A stretch of DNA of 64,000 bases from Deltaproteobacteria bacterium (GTDB lineage: Bacteria > Desulfobacterota > Syntrophobacteria > BM002): NCBI GenBank assembly GCA_019309045.1, contig JAFDGZ010000002.1, positions 1-64,000 on the forward strand, written 5' to 3'. Of the stretch, positions 9,270 through 19,175 are shown in pieces (positions within the stretch are counted from its first letter, which is position 1; each line of letters starts with the position of its first letter). Under the pieces are notes generated by a model that saw only the letters and a program-made list of their open reading frames with translations, had not been told where the DNA came from and ran no database searches. Made by a program: the position numbers and the translations under genes.

Positions 9270-9604
9270 TCTGCACCTCGGTCCCGAGGCCTGGATGTTG
9301 CAAGATTGAGGGCTACCCCTGATGCCATGATATGCTGGGAACGCCAGCTGCGCTCAGAGGTGCATCATGAAAAGATCCGACTGATGCTGAATTGTTGCAC
9401 TGCCGGCCTTTGGAGCGAGGCCGAGAGAAGCCTGCCAGCTGAACTTGCTCAAAGCTGCGGCGGCAGTGCAGCAGCTATTATATATAACACATGTTCGCAT
9501 AAGAACACACTAACCTAATGGCACTGTTCATTGACAAGATCTTGCCCTAGAATAAAGTATAGCAGACGAGGTGAAGACTCCTATAGAACAGGAGGCTGTT
9601 GCTC
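9270..9604 (+). promoter_or_regulatory. Divergent intergenic region with probable promoter for the efflux operon
   Basis: The gap between holA and the efflux operon holds TTGACA (9531-9536) and TAAAGT (9553-9558) with a 16-base spacer. A GGAGG ribosome site follows at 9591-9595. I see no gene in it. Confidence 0.5.
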
Positions 9605-10885
9605 TTGACTGAGCCGAACGCGGAAAAAAGAAAATACAGGAAGAAGAGCTTTATTGTCATCGGCATTATCGCTGCTGTAACAGTGCTCGCTTCTGCCACG
9701 ATCATCCTGAGGCGTCCTACTGTGGAGCCTGTGAGGACGGTGGCGCCGCTGGTGCTTCCTGTGCGGGCAGTGCAAGTTCGCCAGCAGCCATTTCAACGGT
9801 CAATGACTCTTTACGGCAGCGCCGAGCCCCTGGTGGCAGCAGATGTTGCTGCAGAGATACAGGGGAATATTGTCTGGATCAGTCCCAGGTGTGAACCTGG
9901 CGAGAAGGTGAAGCAGGGAGAAGTTCTTGTGCGGCTCGACCCTGCTCTCTACGAGATTGCCCTGCAGCAGGCAGAAGCTGCTCTGGTTGAGGCTCAGGCA
10001 GGTTATGACCTGCAGAATATAGACAATGCCCTGCAGGAGCAGAAGCTGAGACAAAGAGAAACAGAATTGCGCATCAGCCGCAAAGAGCTGCAGCGGAAGA
10101 AGAAGCTGCGGGAGCGTTCTGCTATTTCCTCCTCGGCATATGATGAGCAGGTTTCTGCCCTGGCGCAGATGGAGAGCAGTTATCTGGAGCAGCGAGCCCG
10201 GGTGGAAAAATCCAAGGCTTTGCTGGCCAGGGCCGAGGCAGAGGTGAAATTAGCAAAAGCAAGGCGGGCGCAGGCTGCCCTGGACCTGGCCAGGACAGAG
10301 ATAAAGTCTCCCCTGGACGGCGTGGTTGCCAGGCGCTTTGTGGAGTTGGGCAACAGGCTGGCGGTAAATGAGGCCGCTTTCCGAGTTGTGGACTATCACA
10401 CGGTGGTGGTGGAAGTGCAGGTTCCCTCCAACAAACTGGACTTGCTGAGAAAGGGAGTTGAAGTGGAGGTCAGGGCATTGAACGGGGAGCTGCTCAGAAG
10501 GGGCGAGCTGCGGCACCTCTCCCCGCAAGCGGACCTGAGCACACGGCTCTTTGCCGCCAAGGTTTACGTGGAGAACCCCCCCGGGGCTGTTGCTTTGCTG
10601 CCGGGGCAATTTGTCACTGTGGTCATGAAAGAGAAGAGAGCGGCATCCTCTTTTGTCATTCCGGTGGCAGCAATAGGCCAGGACAATGAGGGCGAGTATG
10701 TTTTTGTAGTTGACAATAGCAGTGAAGCTCGAGCTCGAAAGGTCTATATCAAGAACAGCTGGCAGCAGGAAGAGGTCTGTGTGGTGCACGGCCTCAGTGA
10801 AGGTCAGGTGGTGGTGGTCCAGGGCCAGGAGAATCTGGTTGATGGTGCCCCAGTAAAGGTGATCTCTCTGGAGAAGGTGGGATGA
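9605..10885 (+). CDS. RND efflux periplasmic adaptor (membrane fusion protein)
   Basis: The product is a HlyD/AcrA-family adaptor that links an inner-membrane RND pump to an outer-membrane channel. An N-terminal membrane anchor (FIVIGIIAAVTVLASATII) is followed by a biotinyl-lipoyl-like half (VSPRC-type strand with GEKVKQGEVLVRLDP), a long coiled-coil hairpin (residues about 125-215), the second lipoyl half (TEIKSPLDGVVARRFVELG) and a beta-barrel/membrane-proximal domain. The GGAGG at 9591-9595 sits 9 bases before a TTG at 9605 and only 3 before a TTG at 9599, so I chose 9605. The stop overlaps the next start by four bases (ATGA), indicating translational coupling. Confidence 0.9.
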   Translation: MTEPNAEKRKYRKKSFIVIGIIAAVTVLASATIILRRPTVEPVRTVAPLVLPVRAVQVRQQPFQRSMTLYGSAEPLVAADVAAEIQGNIVWISPRCEPGEKVKQGEVLVRLDPALYEIALQQAEAALVEAQAGYDLQNIDNALQEQKLRQRETELRISRKELQRKKKLRERSAISSSAYDEQVSALAQMESSYLEQRARVEKSKALLARAEAEVKLAKARRAQAALDLARTEIKSPLDGVVARRFVELGNRLAVNEAAFRVVDYHTVVVEVQVPSNKLDLLRKGVEVEVRALNGELLRRGELRHLSPQADLSTRLFAAKVYVENPPGAVALLPGQFVTVVMKEKRAASSFVIPVAAIGQDNEGEYVFVVDNSSEARARKVYIKNSWQQEEVCVVHGLSEGQVVVVQGQENLVDGAPVKVISLEKVG

Positions 10886-13800
10886 ATCTGGCCCGCTTTT
10901 CAGTCAGAAATCCTGTATGCGTGAACCTGATAATGATCTGCATTCTGGTGATGGGGGTGGTTCTCTACAATACCCAGATGCCAAAGGAGATCTTCCCTGA
11001 ATTCAGCAAGAATCAGGTCATCATTACCACAATCTACCCGGGCGCTTCGCCGGAAGAAATAGAAAAAAACGTCACTATCAAGATCGAAGACGCCATAAAC
11101 GACCTGGACGATGTGGACGATATCTTCTCCATATCCCAGGAGGGCCGCTCCACAGTAAAATTGACGGTGTCGCCCGACGTCAAGAGCATGGCCAAGCTGC
11201 TTGGCGATCTGCAGCAGAAAATAGACCAGATTTCAGACCTGCCAGAAGACGCAGAGGATCCGAGCATTCGGGAGGTAGAGACCAATTATCCGGTAATCAC
11301 GGTGTCCATCTACGGCAATATCGATTTGCTGCAGTTGAAAGAGTTTGTCGAAGATCTCAAGGATAAAATTTCAGCCTTGCCCGGGGTGGCGGATGTGCGA
11401 ACCGTGGGCCTGCCCGAGCGGGAGCTCTGGATAGAGGTGGCTCCTGAGTCACTGGAGCGCTATGATCTCACCCTGGCTGACATAGCCCGGGCTGTGAGAT
11501 CCCAGAATTTCGATCTTCCAGGGGGCACATTTCCGACGAGCCGGGGAGAGTTTCTGGTCCGCACCGTGGGCAAGGTTTCTGAAAGCCGTCTGTTGAACAA
11601 TCTGGTGTTGAAAAGCACCCCTGATGGCGGCAGAGTGGTACTGGGAGATGTGGCCCGGATAAAGAACTGGTTCGAAAGGGAGACTTCCCTCGGCCGTTTC
11701 AATGGACAACGGGCTGTGAACCTCACTGTAACCAAGACCAAACGAGGCGATGCCATCAAGGTCTCTCGGGGCGTCCAGCGGCTGGTGGCCTTGTACCGCA
11801 CTCAACTTCCCGCCACTGTTAATGTGGGGGTGTTCAATGATCTTTCCATCTATATTCAAAACAGGCTTCACGTGCTGAAGCAGAATGGACTGCAAGGTCT
11901 GCTGGTGGTCTTCCTGCTGCTTTTTCTCATGCTCAATACCAGAGTGGCACTTCTGGTCACCCTGGGAATCCCAGTTTCCTTCCTGGGGGCGATCATCCTC
12001 ATGCACTATGCTGGGATGACCATGAACATGATCGCCATGTTTGCCCTGATTGTGGTGCTGGGCCTGGTGGTTGATGACGCCGTGGTGATAGGCGAGAATG
12101 TCTACCGGCATTACGAGGCAGGACTTTCCCCTGCTGAGGCGGCGGTAAAAGGAACCCAGGAGGTTGCCTACCCCGTGGTCTCCGCAGTGGCAACAACTGT
12201 AGCGGCCTTTCTGCCTCTGCTCCTTATGCCTGGAACGCTCGGAGTCTTTCTCGGGGTAATTCCCAAAGTGGTCACCTTTGCCTTGCTGGTGTCTCTCTTT
12301 GAAGCCCTGGTGATTTTGCCGTCACACCTGGCAGAATTCTTGCCCCGCCAGCCAAAGCCGCCTGGTCCATATCGCCACCGCCTCAACCAATGGATCAACA
12401 GCATCGTTGGCCAGTATGGCAGACTGCTGGAGAGGGTCCTCAACTGGCGCTATGTATTCGTTGTCCTGGCCCTGGCTGTCTCTTTACAGCTGGTGCTCTA
12501 TGCCCGCTATCATATTCCATTCGTGCTCTTCGGCCAGTTTGAAGGGAGCCAGTTTTTTGTCAATATGGAGACTCCCACGGTGAACTCTCTGGAGGATACA
12601 GAACAGCTGGTTGCCAGAGTGGAGGCAGCCATCAGAAGCAGCATCCCGGAGAGCGAGCTCACTTCCATGGTGAGTAATGTGGGTTACATCTTTGATGATC
12701 TCGAGAATGTGCGGCTCGGCAGCAATCTGGCCCAGACAATCGTGGAGCTCAAGGATCTGGACAAGGGGCGCAAGCGTCCCATAAAGGAAGTGATCGCCGG
12801 GGTGAGACAGGCAATTGAACCCTTGCGCTCTGAGGCTAGCATCCAGATCCGCGAAGTCAGTGCCGGACCAGGCGGCTCTCCCATATATATTCTTCTGTCT
12901 GGAAACAACAGGCAGACACTCAGATTTCTCGCCAATCAGGTAGAGGCATTCGTGGAGCAATTTCCTGGAGTGCATGATTTGAAAGACAACCTGGAAGCAG
13001 GCAAACCTGAGTTGCAAGTTCGCCTCAAACCTGTGGCCTATGCTCTCGGACTCGATGATCGTCAAGTAGCTGAGCAATTGCGCAACGCTTTCTGGGGGGC
13101 GAAGAGCTCCAAGTTTCAGACTGCCACTGAAGACATAGATGTGGTGGTAAAAATTCCAGAAAAACAAAAGAAGCGGCTGGCCGTGTTGTTGAATTTCAAG
13201 CTGACGCTGCCGGATGGCAGCAAGATACCCCTCACTGAAGTTGCCAACGTGGTGAAAGTTGCCGGAGCCAGCCAGATCATCAGGGACAACCAGAAGCGGG
13301 CCATTGTCATCACTGGCGAGCTCGAGCAGAACAAGACTACTACCAGCGAGCTGGCGGCAGCAGTGCGACAGCGCTTCCATGATATTTCACAGAAATACCC
13401 AGGCTACTCATTGAGCACAGAGCGGGGTGAAATGAAGGAGATCAATGAATCCTTGAGTGCACTCACCTCGGCATTTCTCCTGGGGCTTCTCCTTATTTAC
13501 TTCATACTAGGCACGCAGTTTCGCTCCTACCTGCAGCCTCTTATTGTCATGGCTGCCATTCCCTTTGGCATCGACGGGGTTATCCTTGGACACATAGTGA
13601 TGGGAAAGACAATTGGCATCATGTCCATGATTGGTCTGGTGGCCCTGTCCGGCATCGTGGTGAATGATTCACTGGTGCTGGTAGATTTTATCAACAAGAA
13701 GAGGGGTTCAGGACTTGACCGCCACACCTCTATCGTGCAGTCAGGCAAGGTGCGCTTCAGGCCAGTGGTGCTGACTTCGGTGACTACCATGGGCGGGCTC

Positions 13801-14007
13801 TTTTTTCTGGCCTTCCTGGCTAAAGGTCAGGCCAGATTTCTCTCACCCATGGCCATAGCCATTTTTTATGGCCTCATGGCTTCCACGGTGATCACCCTGC
13901 TGCTGGTCCCCTGCCTGTACGCGATTCTGGACGATGTGGTGCTGAAATGCCAAAGGCAGTCCAGCGGGCTGCGACTTCCTTCTGCCGGTGGGGAGAGGTC
14001 GGTCTGA
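10882..14007 (+). CDS. RND efflux transporter, inner-membrane subunit (AcrB/MexB superfamily)
   Basis: The 1041-residue length, two large periplasmic loops and twelve membrane segments fit the hydrophobe/amphiphile efflux RND family. The first helix block and helix 4 motif VVLGLVVDDAVVIGENVYRH carry the paired Asp residues that relay protons. The second half repeats the topology (MSMIGLVALSGIVVNDSLV). With the upstream adaptor it forms a proton-driven tripartite pump. No outer-membrane factor is encoded nearby, so a TolC-like partner must come from elsewhere. The substrate cannot be inferred. The gene overlaps both neighbours. Confidence 0.93.
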   Translation: MNLARFSVRNPVCVNLIMICILVMGVVLYNTQMPKEIFPEFSKNQVIITTIYPGASPEEIEKNVTIKIEDAINDLDDVDDIFSISQEGRSTVKLTVSPDVKSMAKLLGDLQQKIDQISDLPEDAEDPSIREVETNYPVITVSIYGNIDLLQLKEFVEDLKDKISALPGVADVRTVGLPERELWIEVAPESLERYDLTLADIARAVRSQNFDLPGGTFPTSRGEFLVRTVGKVSESRLLNNLVLKSTPDGGRVVLGDVARIKNWFERETSLGRFNGQRAVNLTVTKTKRGDAIKVSRGVQRLVALYRTQLPATVNVGVFNDLSIYIQNRLHVLKQNGLQGLLVVFLLLFLMLNTRVALLVTLGIPVSFLGAIILMHYAGMTMNMIAMFALIVVLGLVVDDAVVIGENVYRHYEAGLSPAEAAVKGTQEVAYPVVSAVATTVAAFLPLLLMPGTLGVFLGVIPKVVTFALLVSLFEALVILPSHLAEFLPRQPKPPGPYRHRLNQWINSIVGQYGRLLERVLNWRYVFVVLALAVSLQLVLYARYHIPFVLFGQFEGSQFFVNMETPTVNSLEDTEQLVARVEAAIRSSIPESELTSMVSNVGYIFDDLENVRLGSNLAQTIVELKDLDKGRKRPIKEVIAGVRQAIEPLRSEASIQIREVSAGPGGSPIYILLSGNNRQTLRFLANQVEAFVEQFPGVHDLKDNLEAGKPELQVRLKPVAYALGLDDRQVAEQLRNAFWGAKSSKFQTATEDIDVVVKIPEKQKKRLAVLLNFKLTLPDGSKIPLTEVANVVKVAGASQIIRDNQKRAIVITGELEQNKTTTSELAAAVRQRFHDISQKYPGYSLSTERGEMKEINESLSALTSAFLLGLLLIYFILGTQFRSYLQPLIVMAAIPFGIDGVILGHIVMGKTIGIMSMIGLVALSGIVVNDSLVLVDFINKKRGSGLDRHTSIVQSGKVRFRPVVLTSVTTMGGLFFLAFLAKGQARFLSPMAIAIFYGLMASTVITLLLVPCLYAILDDVVLKCQRQSSGLRLPSAGGERSV

Positions 14008-14674
14008 AGAGCTGCTGCTCGAGGCAACTGCTGCCGAGCAACAGAGTGTGACTCTGATGAAGAACAACCAGGAGCACATCTATGACGGCTGGATTTATCA
14101 TCTGGCCATAGATATGGCTATGGCCAGGGTGCGTCGTCTAATAAAGCTGCAGATAGATGCTGGCAGCACTTTGATCGACATAGGCTGCGGCACCGGAGAG
14201 CTGCTATTTTCTCTGGCCGACCGGTGCAGCAGGCTTGTGGGGGTGGAGCGCTCTAAAGGCATGTGGACCTATGCCAGTAGACGAGCCAGCAACTATCCGC
14301 GAGGGCGGCTGCAGTTTATCTTTGGCGACGGGGCCGATTTGGACTTCATTCCCTTTCATGCCTTCGATTATGCCACAGTGTGTATGGTTTTCCACGAAGT
14401 GACCCTCCATATGCGCCCCCTGCTGCTTCGTGAGGTGCGGCGCATTGCACGGACCACCATCATGGTGGACTATAGAGTGCCTTTCCCAAAGAGAAGTTTG
14501 AGAGCCCGCAGCATTCACCTCATTGAGCGACTTGCCGGCAGGCAGCACTACGGCAACTTCAGAAGTTTTCTCACTACTGGAGGATTGCCTGCCCTGGTCG
14601 CAGGAGAGAAGTTGTCTGTTTTGCAGGAAATCCCTTTGCAGGGCAACTGCCTGCATCTGCTGAGAGCTGAATGA
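13988..14674 (+). CDS. Class I SAM-dependent methyltransferase
   Basis: The 228-residue protein has a Rossmann methyltransferase core: motif I is LIDIGCGTGELLFSL, the acidic end of strand 2 is GVERSKGM, and a FIFGDGADLDF block corresponds to motif III. It resembles the Methyltransf_11/25 group. Its GTG start overlaps the end of the RND pump gene by 20 bases, so it is translated from the same message. An internal ATG at 14057 (MKNNQEHIYDG) is an alternative start that avoids the overlap. The substrate is unknown; a small hydrophobic or lipid acceptor would fit the context but this is a guess. Confidence 0.75.
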   Translation: MGRGRSEELLLEATAAEQQSVTLMKNNQEHIYDGWIYHLAIDMAMARVRRLIKLQIDAGSTLIDIGCGTGELLFSLADRCSRLVGVERSKGMWTYASRRASNYPRGRLQFIFGDGADLDFIPFHAFDYATVCMVFHEVTLHMRPLLLREVRRIARTTIMVDYRVPFPKRSLRARSIHLIERLAGRQHYGNFRSFLTTGGLPALVAGEKLSVLQEIPLQGNCLHLLRAE

Positions 14675-14943
14675 GGGGAACTGTCCAGTCAGGAGGCGAT
14701 GTGGCTGGCTGGCGCGCAGGCCTCCCCTGGGGCTTTACTGCCGGCTTGCAAGAGAAGAAGTATTACTTGAACGCCCGCCGCTGGAGACATGCCGCTCTCA
14801 CGACGCCGTCGGTTAGGCAGCAGCCGATGGCTGGATGAGGCTGCAGTGAAGGGCCGTCTGCTCGCCTAGGCCGAGCAGCTCTGCGCTGCCAGCGGTTGGT
14901 CACTGACTGCGGTGACGCCGCCTGCAAGGCACGAGGTGCTTTG

Positions 14944-16401
14944 TCAGCCTCTTTGCTGTTGCTCCTGCGAGCCTATTTCATCCTTTATCTGCTTCAAGGC
15001 TTCACGAATGGCATGCTGGCGTTCGGGGTTCTTGCTGTAACGGAGAGCCTCATTGTAGTGAAAAGCAGCGTTTTTCCATGAATGCTGCCGCTGATAATAA
15101 ATGCCAAAGTTGTAATGGGCATCCGCCAGCTGATTCAGCTTGCCAAAAGCCAGGCCCAGATAGTAGTGAATGGAAGGAAGCCTGTTGTCCAGATTCGCTG
15201 CCTGACTGAGATATTGGCATGCCTGGGAAACCTCGTCCTTTTCTAGAAATACCCGGCCGAGCATATAGAGCACTGTGGGGTTCTGGGCGTTAAAAGTCAT
15301 GGCAGACTGCAGGGTGGACTGTGCTTTGTCCAGTTCTCCCATTAGCAGATAAGTTCTTCCCAGCTCTATTAGAAAGGGCGCCAGGTCTGGTCGGAGAGAG
15401 ACTGCCTGTTTGAAGTACCGGGTGGCCTCCTTCAGGCGATCTTCGCGGCGGAGCAGCAAGCCCTCGGCGTAGAGCGCCATTGCACGGGTCCTGGGATGCT
15501 GCTCCCATTGCCGCAGTCTTGCTGCCGCTTGAGCTGGATCTGCATAACCACCCAGCAGCTTCGCCTGCATCAAAAGAAACTTTTCGGTCCTTTCCTTCGG
15601 TGCCTCGGCCGCCTCCAGTTTTTTTTCCTGTGAAAGCCTGGTGTCAATGGTGTTTTCGAGATACAAGATCCGTTCTGGAATCCCGGGGTGGGTGAGCAGA
15701 TAGGGGGGTGGCCGGCCTCCGGACTGCCAGCTCATCTTATTCATTTTCTTGAAGATGTCCACCATATCGATGCCGGGATAGCCAGCAGCCTCCAGATAGC
15801 GGAGACCTTTGCGATCTGCTTCTTCCTCATCCTGGCGACTGTTGGCTAGTTCGAAAGAGGTGGCGGCAGCTAGAGAACCGCGGGTAATGGCCTGACTGGC
15901 TACTGGTGATTTGCCGAGAAAGATACCAGCGAGCATGCCCCCCAAGACCGCAATGTTGAGCTTCTGCATGCGCGCCATCCGTTCAGCAATATGACGGGAC
16001 TGGACATGGCCTATCTCATGGCTGAGCACTGCCGCCAGTTCACCTTCGTTGTCCATGAGCTGCAGAAGACCGCTATTGATAAAGATGTGGCCTGCTGGTG
16101 CGGCAAAGGCATTGAGTGCGCTGCTGTCGATAACGTAGAAATGAAAGGGAAAGAAAGTATGGTCCAGTTTGTCTACGATCCGCTGACCAACTTCGTTCAC
16201 ATAGTCCACAACTTCGGGATCTTCAATGAAGCGAAAGTGGCTGAAGACTGCCTTCATGAATTTTTGGCCCATTTGCCGCTCTCTCTCGATGGTGAGCTCG
16301 GCCAGCGACTGACAGGGAGAAATCAGTACAAGCAAGAGAGCCGTCATGAGAGCGGTGACAATCTTGAAACATGGCCTTGTTGTCTTGTTCATGTCATTCA
16401 C
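14944..16401 (-). CDS. M48 metalloprotease with TPR repeats, BepA/YfgC-like
   Basis: A signal peptide (KIVTALMTALLLVLISPCQS) is followed by a zinc-protease domain with the motif HEIGHVQSRH at about residue 137 and a second glutamate region DEEEADRKGLRYLEAAG. The C-terminal half is a series of TPR repeats (about 285-470). BepA-type proteins work in the periplasm on outer-membrane protein assembly, degrading stalled barrel proteins and aiding LptD maturation. The length of 485 is as expected. It ends convergently with the efflux operon and lies downstream of rsfS on the same strand. Confidence 0.88.
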   Translation of the reverse strand: MNDMNKTTRPCFKIVTALMTALLLVLISPCQSLAELTIERERQMGQKFMKAVFSHFRFIEDPEVVDYVNEVGQRIVDKLDHTFFPFHFYVIDSSALNAFAAPAGHIFINSGLLQLMDNEGELAAVLSHEIGHVQSRHIAERMARMQKLNIAVLGGMLAGIFLGKSPVASQAITRGSLAAATSFELANSRQDEEEADRKGLRYLEAAGYPGIDMVDIFKKMNKMSWQSGGRPPPYLLTHPGIPERILYLENTIDTRLSQEKKLEAAEAPKERTEKFLLMQAKLLGGYADPAQAAARLRQWEQHPRTRAMALYAEGLLLRREDRLKEATRYFKQAVSLRPDLAPFLIELGRTYLLMGELDKAQSTLQSAMTFNAQNPTVLYMLGRVFLEKDEVSQACQYLSQAANLDNRLPSIHYYLGLAFGKLNQLADAHYNFGIYYQRQHSWKNAAFHYNEALRYSKNPERQHAIREALKQIKDEIGSQEQQQRG

Positions 16402-16486
16402 TCGGTTAGATCATTAGCAGATGATATTTCATATTTTAGCTCCAACCAGGGCGCTGTGTCCAGCAGTAAGCTCTCTGGCGAGGCTC

Positions 16487-16915
16487 CTATGTGTGGCCGT
16501 CAGAGTTCTTTTTGCCGCCAGTGGTTTTGACCTCCACCCTTGGAGCCTCCCGCCACAATCCTTCCAGATCGTAAAGGCTGCGTATCGGCTCGTAGAAGAT
16601 GTGTACTACCACGTCTCCTAGATCCAGGAGCACCCAGTGCCCCTCACGCATGCCTTCGATGCCCATGGGTTTCAATCTTTGCGCCCTGAGCTCCTGCTGC
16701 ATGTGTTCAGCAATGGCCTGGACGTGTCTGGTTGATCTGCCGCTGCAGATGACAAAATAGTCAGTAATGGAGACGATTTCGGCCACATGGAGTATTATGG
16801 GCTCTGTGGCTTTATGGTCAATGGCTACCTGGGCGCACAGCAGGGCTTTTTCCAGTGTTGCTTTTTGAACAGTGCCGCTGCCTACAGTGCCTTTCTTTTT
16901 TGAAATTGTCATCAT
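16487..16915 (-). CDS. rsfS: Ribosome silencing factor RsfS (Iojap family)
   Basis: RsfS binds ribosomal protein L14 and blocks subunit joining when nutrients are short. The product contains the family core, with SITDYFVICSGRSTRHVQAI and GHWVLLDLGDVVVHIF. I place the start at the ATG at 16915, five bases after the nadD stop, giving 142 residues; the upstream in-frame codons lie inside nadD. The first 15 residues (KKKGTVGSGTVQK) are an extra basic leader. The nadD-rsfS order is the usual bacterial one. Confidence 0.9.
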   Translation of the reverse strand: MMTISKKKGTVGSGTVQKATLEKALLCAQVAIDHKATEPIILHVAEIVSITDYFVICSGRSTRHVQAIAEHMQQELRAQRLKPMGIEGMREGHWVLLDLGDVVVHIFYEPIRSLYDLEGLWREAPRVEVKTTGGKKNSDGHT

Positions 16916-16919
16916 AGAG

Positions 16920-17579
16920 CTAACTTTTCCCGGAACTCCCATAAAGTGCATGCTGGTATATGTAGGCTTCCACTGCTGCTGGGATCAGATAGCGAACGGA
17001 GCGGCCGCTTGCCAGCAACTGGCGGATTTTAGAAGAGGATATATCCATGAGAGTCACCTGGCGATAGTACACCGGAAGATAATGAGGATGGCTGAACTTG
17101 CCCTCATGGTCGTCGTAGACGAAGTCGCTGGATATCTGTGCTGTGAGCATAGATTCCAGCTGTTCATGAGAGTAGCCTGGTCTGGCTACCACTACAAAAT
17201 GTGCCAGGGTGAAAAGCTGCCGGTATTTTCTCCAGGAAGGGAGATCCAGGAAGGCATCCAGGCCAACAATGAAGTACAGCAGTTCCTCTTCAGGGGAGTG
17301 GGAGGCGAGCCAGGTCAGGGTCTCCACCGAGTAAGATTTGCCCGACAGCTGACGTTCCAGGTCTGAAAGGGTGAAGAAAGGATTTTCTGCAACAGCAAGT
17401 TCGAGCATGGCATAGCGGTGTGAGAAAGAAACCAGACAGTGCAAATCTTTGTGGGGTGGATTTGCTGCGGGCATGAAAACTACCTCAGCCAGTTGCAGTG
17501 ATTCCGCCACCTCTTCAGCTGCCCGCAAGTGACCGAAATGCACTGGATTGAAGGTGCCGCCAAGAATACCCTTTTTCAT
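16920..17579 (-). CDS. nadD: Nicotinate-nucleotide adenylyltransferase
   Basis: NadD joins nicotinate mononucleotide and ATP to give deamido-NAD. The nucleotidyltransferase signature GGTFNPVHFGHLRAAEE opens the protein, and the second ATP-binding motif ISSSKIRQLLASG lies near residue 180. At 219 residues it is full length. It immediately precedes rsfS and is separated from proB by 405 bases, where proA would normally be found. Confidence 0.93.
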   Translation of the reverse strand: MKKGILGGTFNPVHFGHLRAAEEVAESLQLAEVVFMPAANPPHKDLHCLVSFSHRYAMLELAVAENPFFTLSDLERQLSGKSYSVETLTWLASHSPEEELLYFIVGLDAFLDLPSWRKYRQLFTLAHFVVVARPGYSHEQLESMLTAQISSDFVYDDHEGKFSHPHYLPVYYRQVTLMDISSSKIRQLLASGRSVRYLIPAAVEAYIYQHALYGSSGKS

Positions 17580-17984
17580 GGAGAAACCTTATGCAGAGTG
17601 TCAGTTGATTTCTGGCTGGCTTCGGCTGCCACTGCGGCCGTGGGCGTCCTTTGCTGCAAACTGCAACTGCAGGCTCATGATTGTCCAGACCTGCGGGCCG
17701 CGGGCTCACCTCGCTGTAATGCTGCTCGGTGCCAGGTGGTGTGCAGGTGCTGTTTATGGTTCGGCATTGAAGAACCGTGCCGCAGTCTGCAGGAGAGATA
17801 TCCCCTGCACTGGCTGGCCACAGGAGCTCTGGCAATAGCCGGGCTGGAGCAATTGAACCGCTGGAACCACCTGAGACCTTCTTTTCCTGCCCACTGCCGC
17901 TGTTTGTTATGCCTCATGTTAGCACATTCAGAAGGATTTGTGATCGTCGCCTTCTTGCTGGAAGGAAAAAGTAGAATGATCGAG
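17580..17984. other. Gene-free gap between proB and nadD
   Basis: This stretch of about 400 bases occupies the slot where related genomes usually carry proA. I read the minus strand in all frames and saw no glutamate-semialdehyde dehydrogenase motif. The short open frames present are rich in Arg, Ser and Trp and look non-coding. Confidence 0.6.
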
Positions 17985-19175
17985 TCAAGCAGGCGGTTTG
18001 GCGAGGGCCTTGCTGTCGCCAGGTTCCAGCAGGGAGCCGAGGACAAAATTGTCTCTATGGATGACTTCATCCGAGTGTTTGTATCCCAGAGTCCGCTCGA
18101 TCAGATTACTCCTCTTGCCTTTGATCAAATCGATCTCGGCAGCCGAGTAGTTTACCAGACCTATGCCCACGGTCTCCCCGAATTGATCGAGACAGCGCAC
18201 CGGGGCACCCACGCCGAACTTGCCAGTCACCGAGACAATACCACTTGGCAGAAGGCTCTTGCCCTGTGTCTTCAGTGCCTTGGCTGCGCCGTCATCCAGA
18301 ACGAGCTCGCCCTGGGGTTTCAAGGTGTGGGCGATCCATTGTTTTCTTCCCGGCAACCGCCTTTTTGCCGGCAGAAAGAGAGTGCCGATCTGCTTGCCGT
18401 CAAAAATTTGCTTGAGCACGTATCGTTTTCTGCCATTGGCAATGATCATAGGAATGCCGGCTGCGATTACTTTGCGAGCAGCTATGAGTTTGCTGCTCAT
18501 GCCGCCGGTACCCACACTGCCTGGAGTGTCGCTGGCGCACTGCTGCAGACGGCGATCGATGCGGCGCACCAGGTGAATAATGCTAGCGTTCTCATTTCGC
18601 CTCGGGTCACAATCGAAGAGCCCGTCGGTATCAGTGAGAGCCACCAGGAGGTCCGCTTCGGTAAGGTGCGCGATCAGGGCTGATAGATTGTCGTTGTCGC
18701 CGAAGCGAATCTCGTCCACCACAACAGTATCATTCTCGTTGACAATAGGGATAATGCCCCAGTCCAGTAAGGTCTGCAGGGTATGACGGGCATTCAGATA
18801 GCGGCGACGATGAGTGAGATCATCGCTGGTGAGAAGCACCTGGGCAACTTTGAGATCATAATGGTGGAAGGCCTCTTCATAGGCCTGAATTAGGCTGCTC
18901 TGGCCAACAGCAGCGGCAGCCTGCTTTTGAGGAATCGTTCTGGGCCACTCTCGAAGCCCCACCTTGCGCATGCCGGAGGCAATTGCTCCTGATGAGACAA
19001 TGACTACCTGGCGGTTCTGTTCTCGCAACAGGGATATTTCGTCGCAAAGGCGGTTGATTACCCCGAGGTCCAGACCACGGCTGCCTGTGAGCACGCCGCT
19101 GCCAACCTTGATGACAACGCGGTTTACCTCAGCCAGAATTCTTTGGCGTTCAGTTGATGTGAGCATGCCAGCCAT
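17985..19175 (-). CDS. proB: Glutamate 5-kinase with PUA domain
   Basis: ProB phosphorylates glutamate in the first step of proline synthesis. The amino-acid kinase domain carries VVIKVGSGVLTGS, IPIVNENDTVVVDEIRFGDND and GTGGMSSKLIAARKVIAAG. The C-terminal PUA domain (about 290-370) includes GALLEPG-type spacing and LIKGKRSNLIERTLGYKHSDEVIHRDN. The length of 396 residues is slightly above the usual 370. It follows obgE on the same strand. Confidence 0.93.
   Translation of the reverse strand: MAGMLTSTERQRILAEVNRVVIKVGSGVLTGSRGLDLGVINRLCDEISLLREQNRQVVIVSSGAIASGMRKVGLREWPRTIPQKQAAAAVGQSSLIQAYEEAFHHYDLKVAQVLLTSDDLTHRRRYLNARHTLQTLLDWGIIPIVNENDTVVVDEIRFGDNDNLSALIAHLTEADLLVALTDTDGLFDCDPRRNENASIIHLVRRIDRRLQQCASDTPGSVGTGGMSSKLIAARKVIAAGIPMIIANGRKRYVLKQIFDGKQIGTLFLPAKRRLPGRKQWIAHTLKPQGELVLDDGAAKALKTQGKSLLPSGIVSVTGKFGVGAPVRCLDQFGETVGIGLVNYSAAEIDLIKGKRSNLIERTLGYKHSDEVIHRDNFVLGSLLEPGDSKALAKPPA

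Noticed and set aside
8478-9518. Long plus-strand frame of 346 codons
   Set aside because: It lies opposite holA and has no recognisable motif; holA has clear family sequence and a ribosome site.
12484-13380. Minus-strand frame of 298 codons inside the RND pump gene
   Set aside because: Shadow of a gene with intact RND motifs over its full length.
14858-14878. Terminator between the methyltransferase and the protease gene
   Set aside because: CTGCTCG/CGAGCAG forms a stem but no T run follows on either strand.
17529-18683. Long plus-strand frame of 384 codons over proB and the proA gap
   Set aside because: Antisense to proB, rich in Cys/His/Arg without motifs; no proA or other family sequence.
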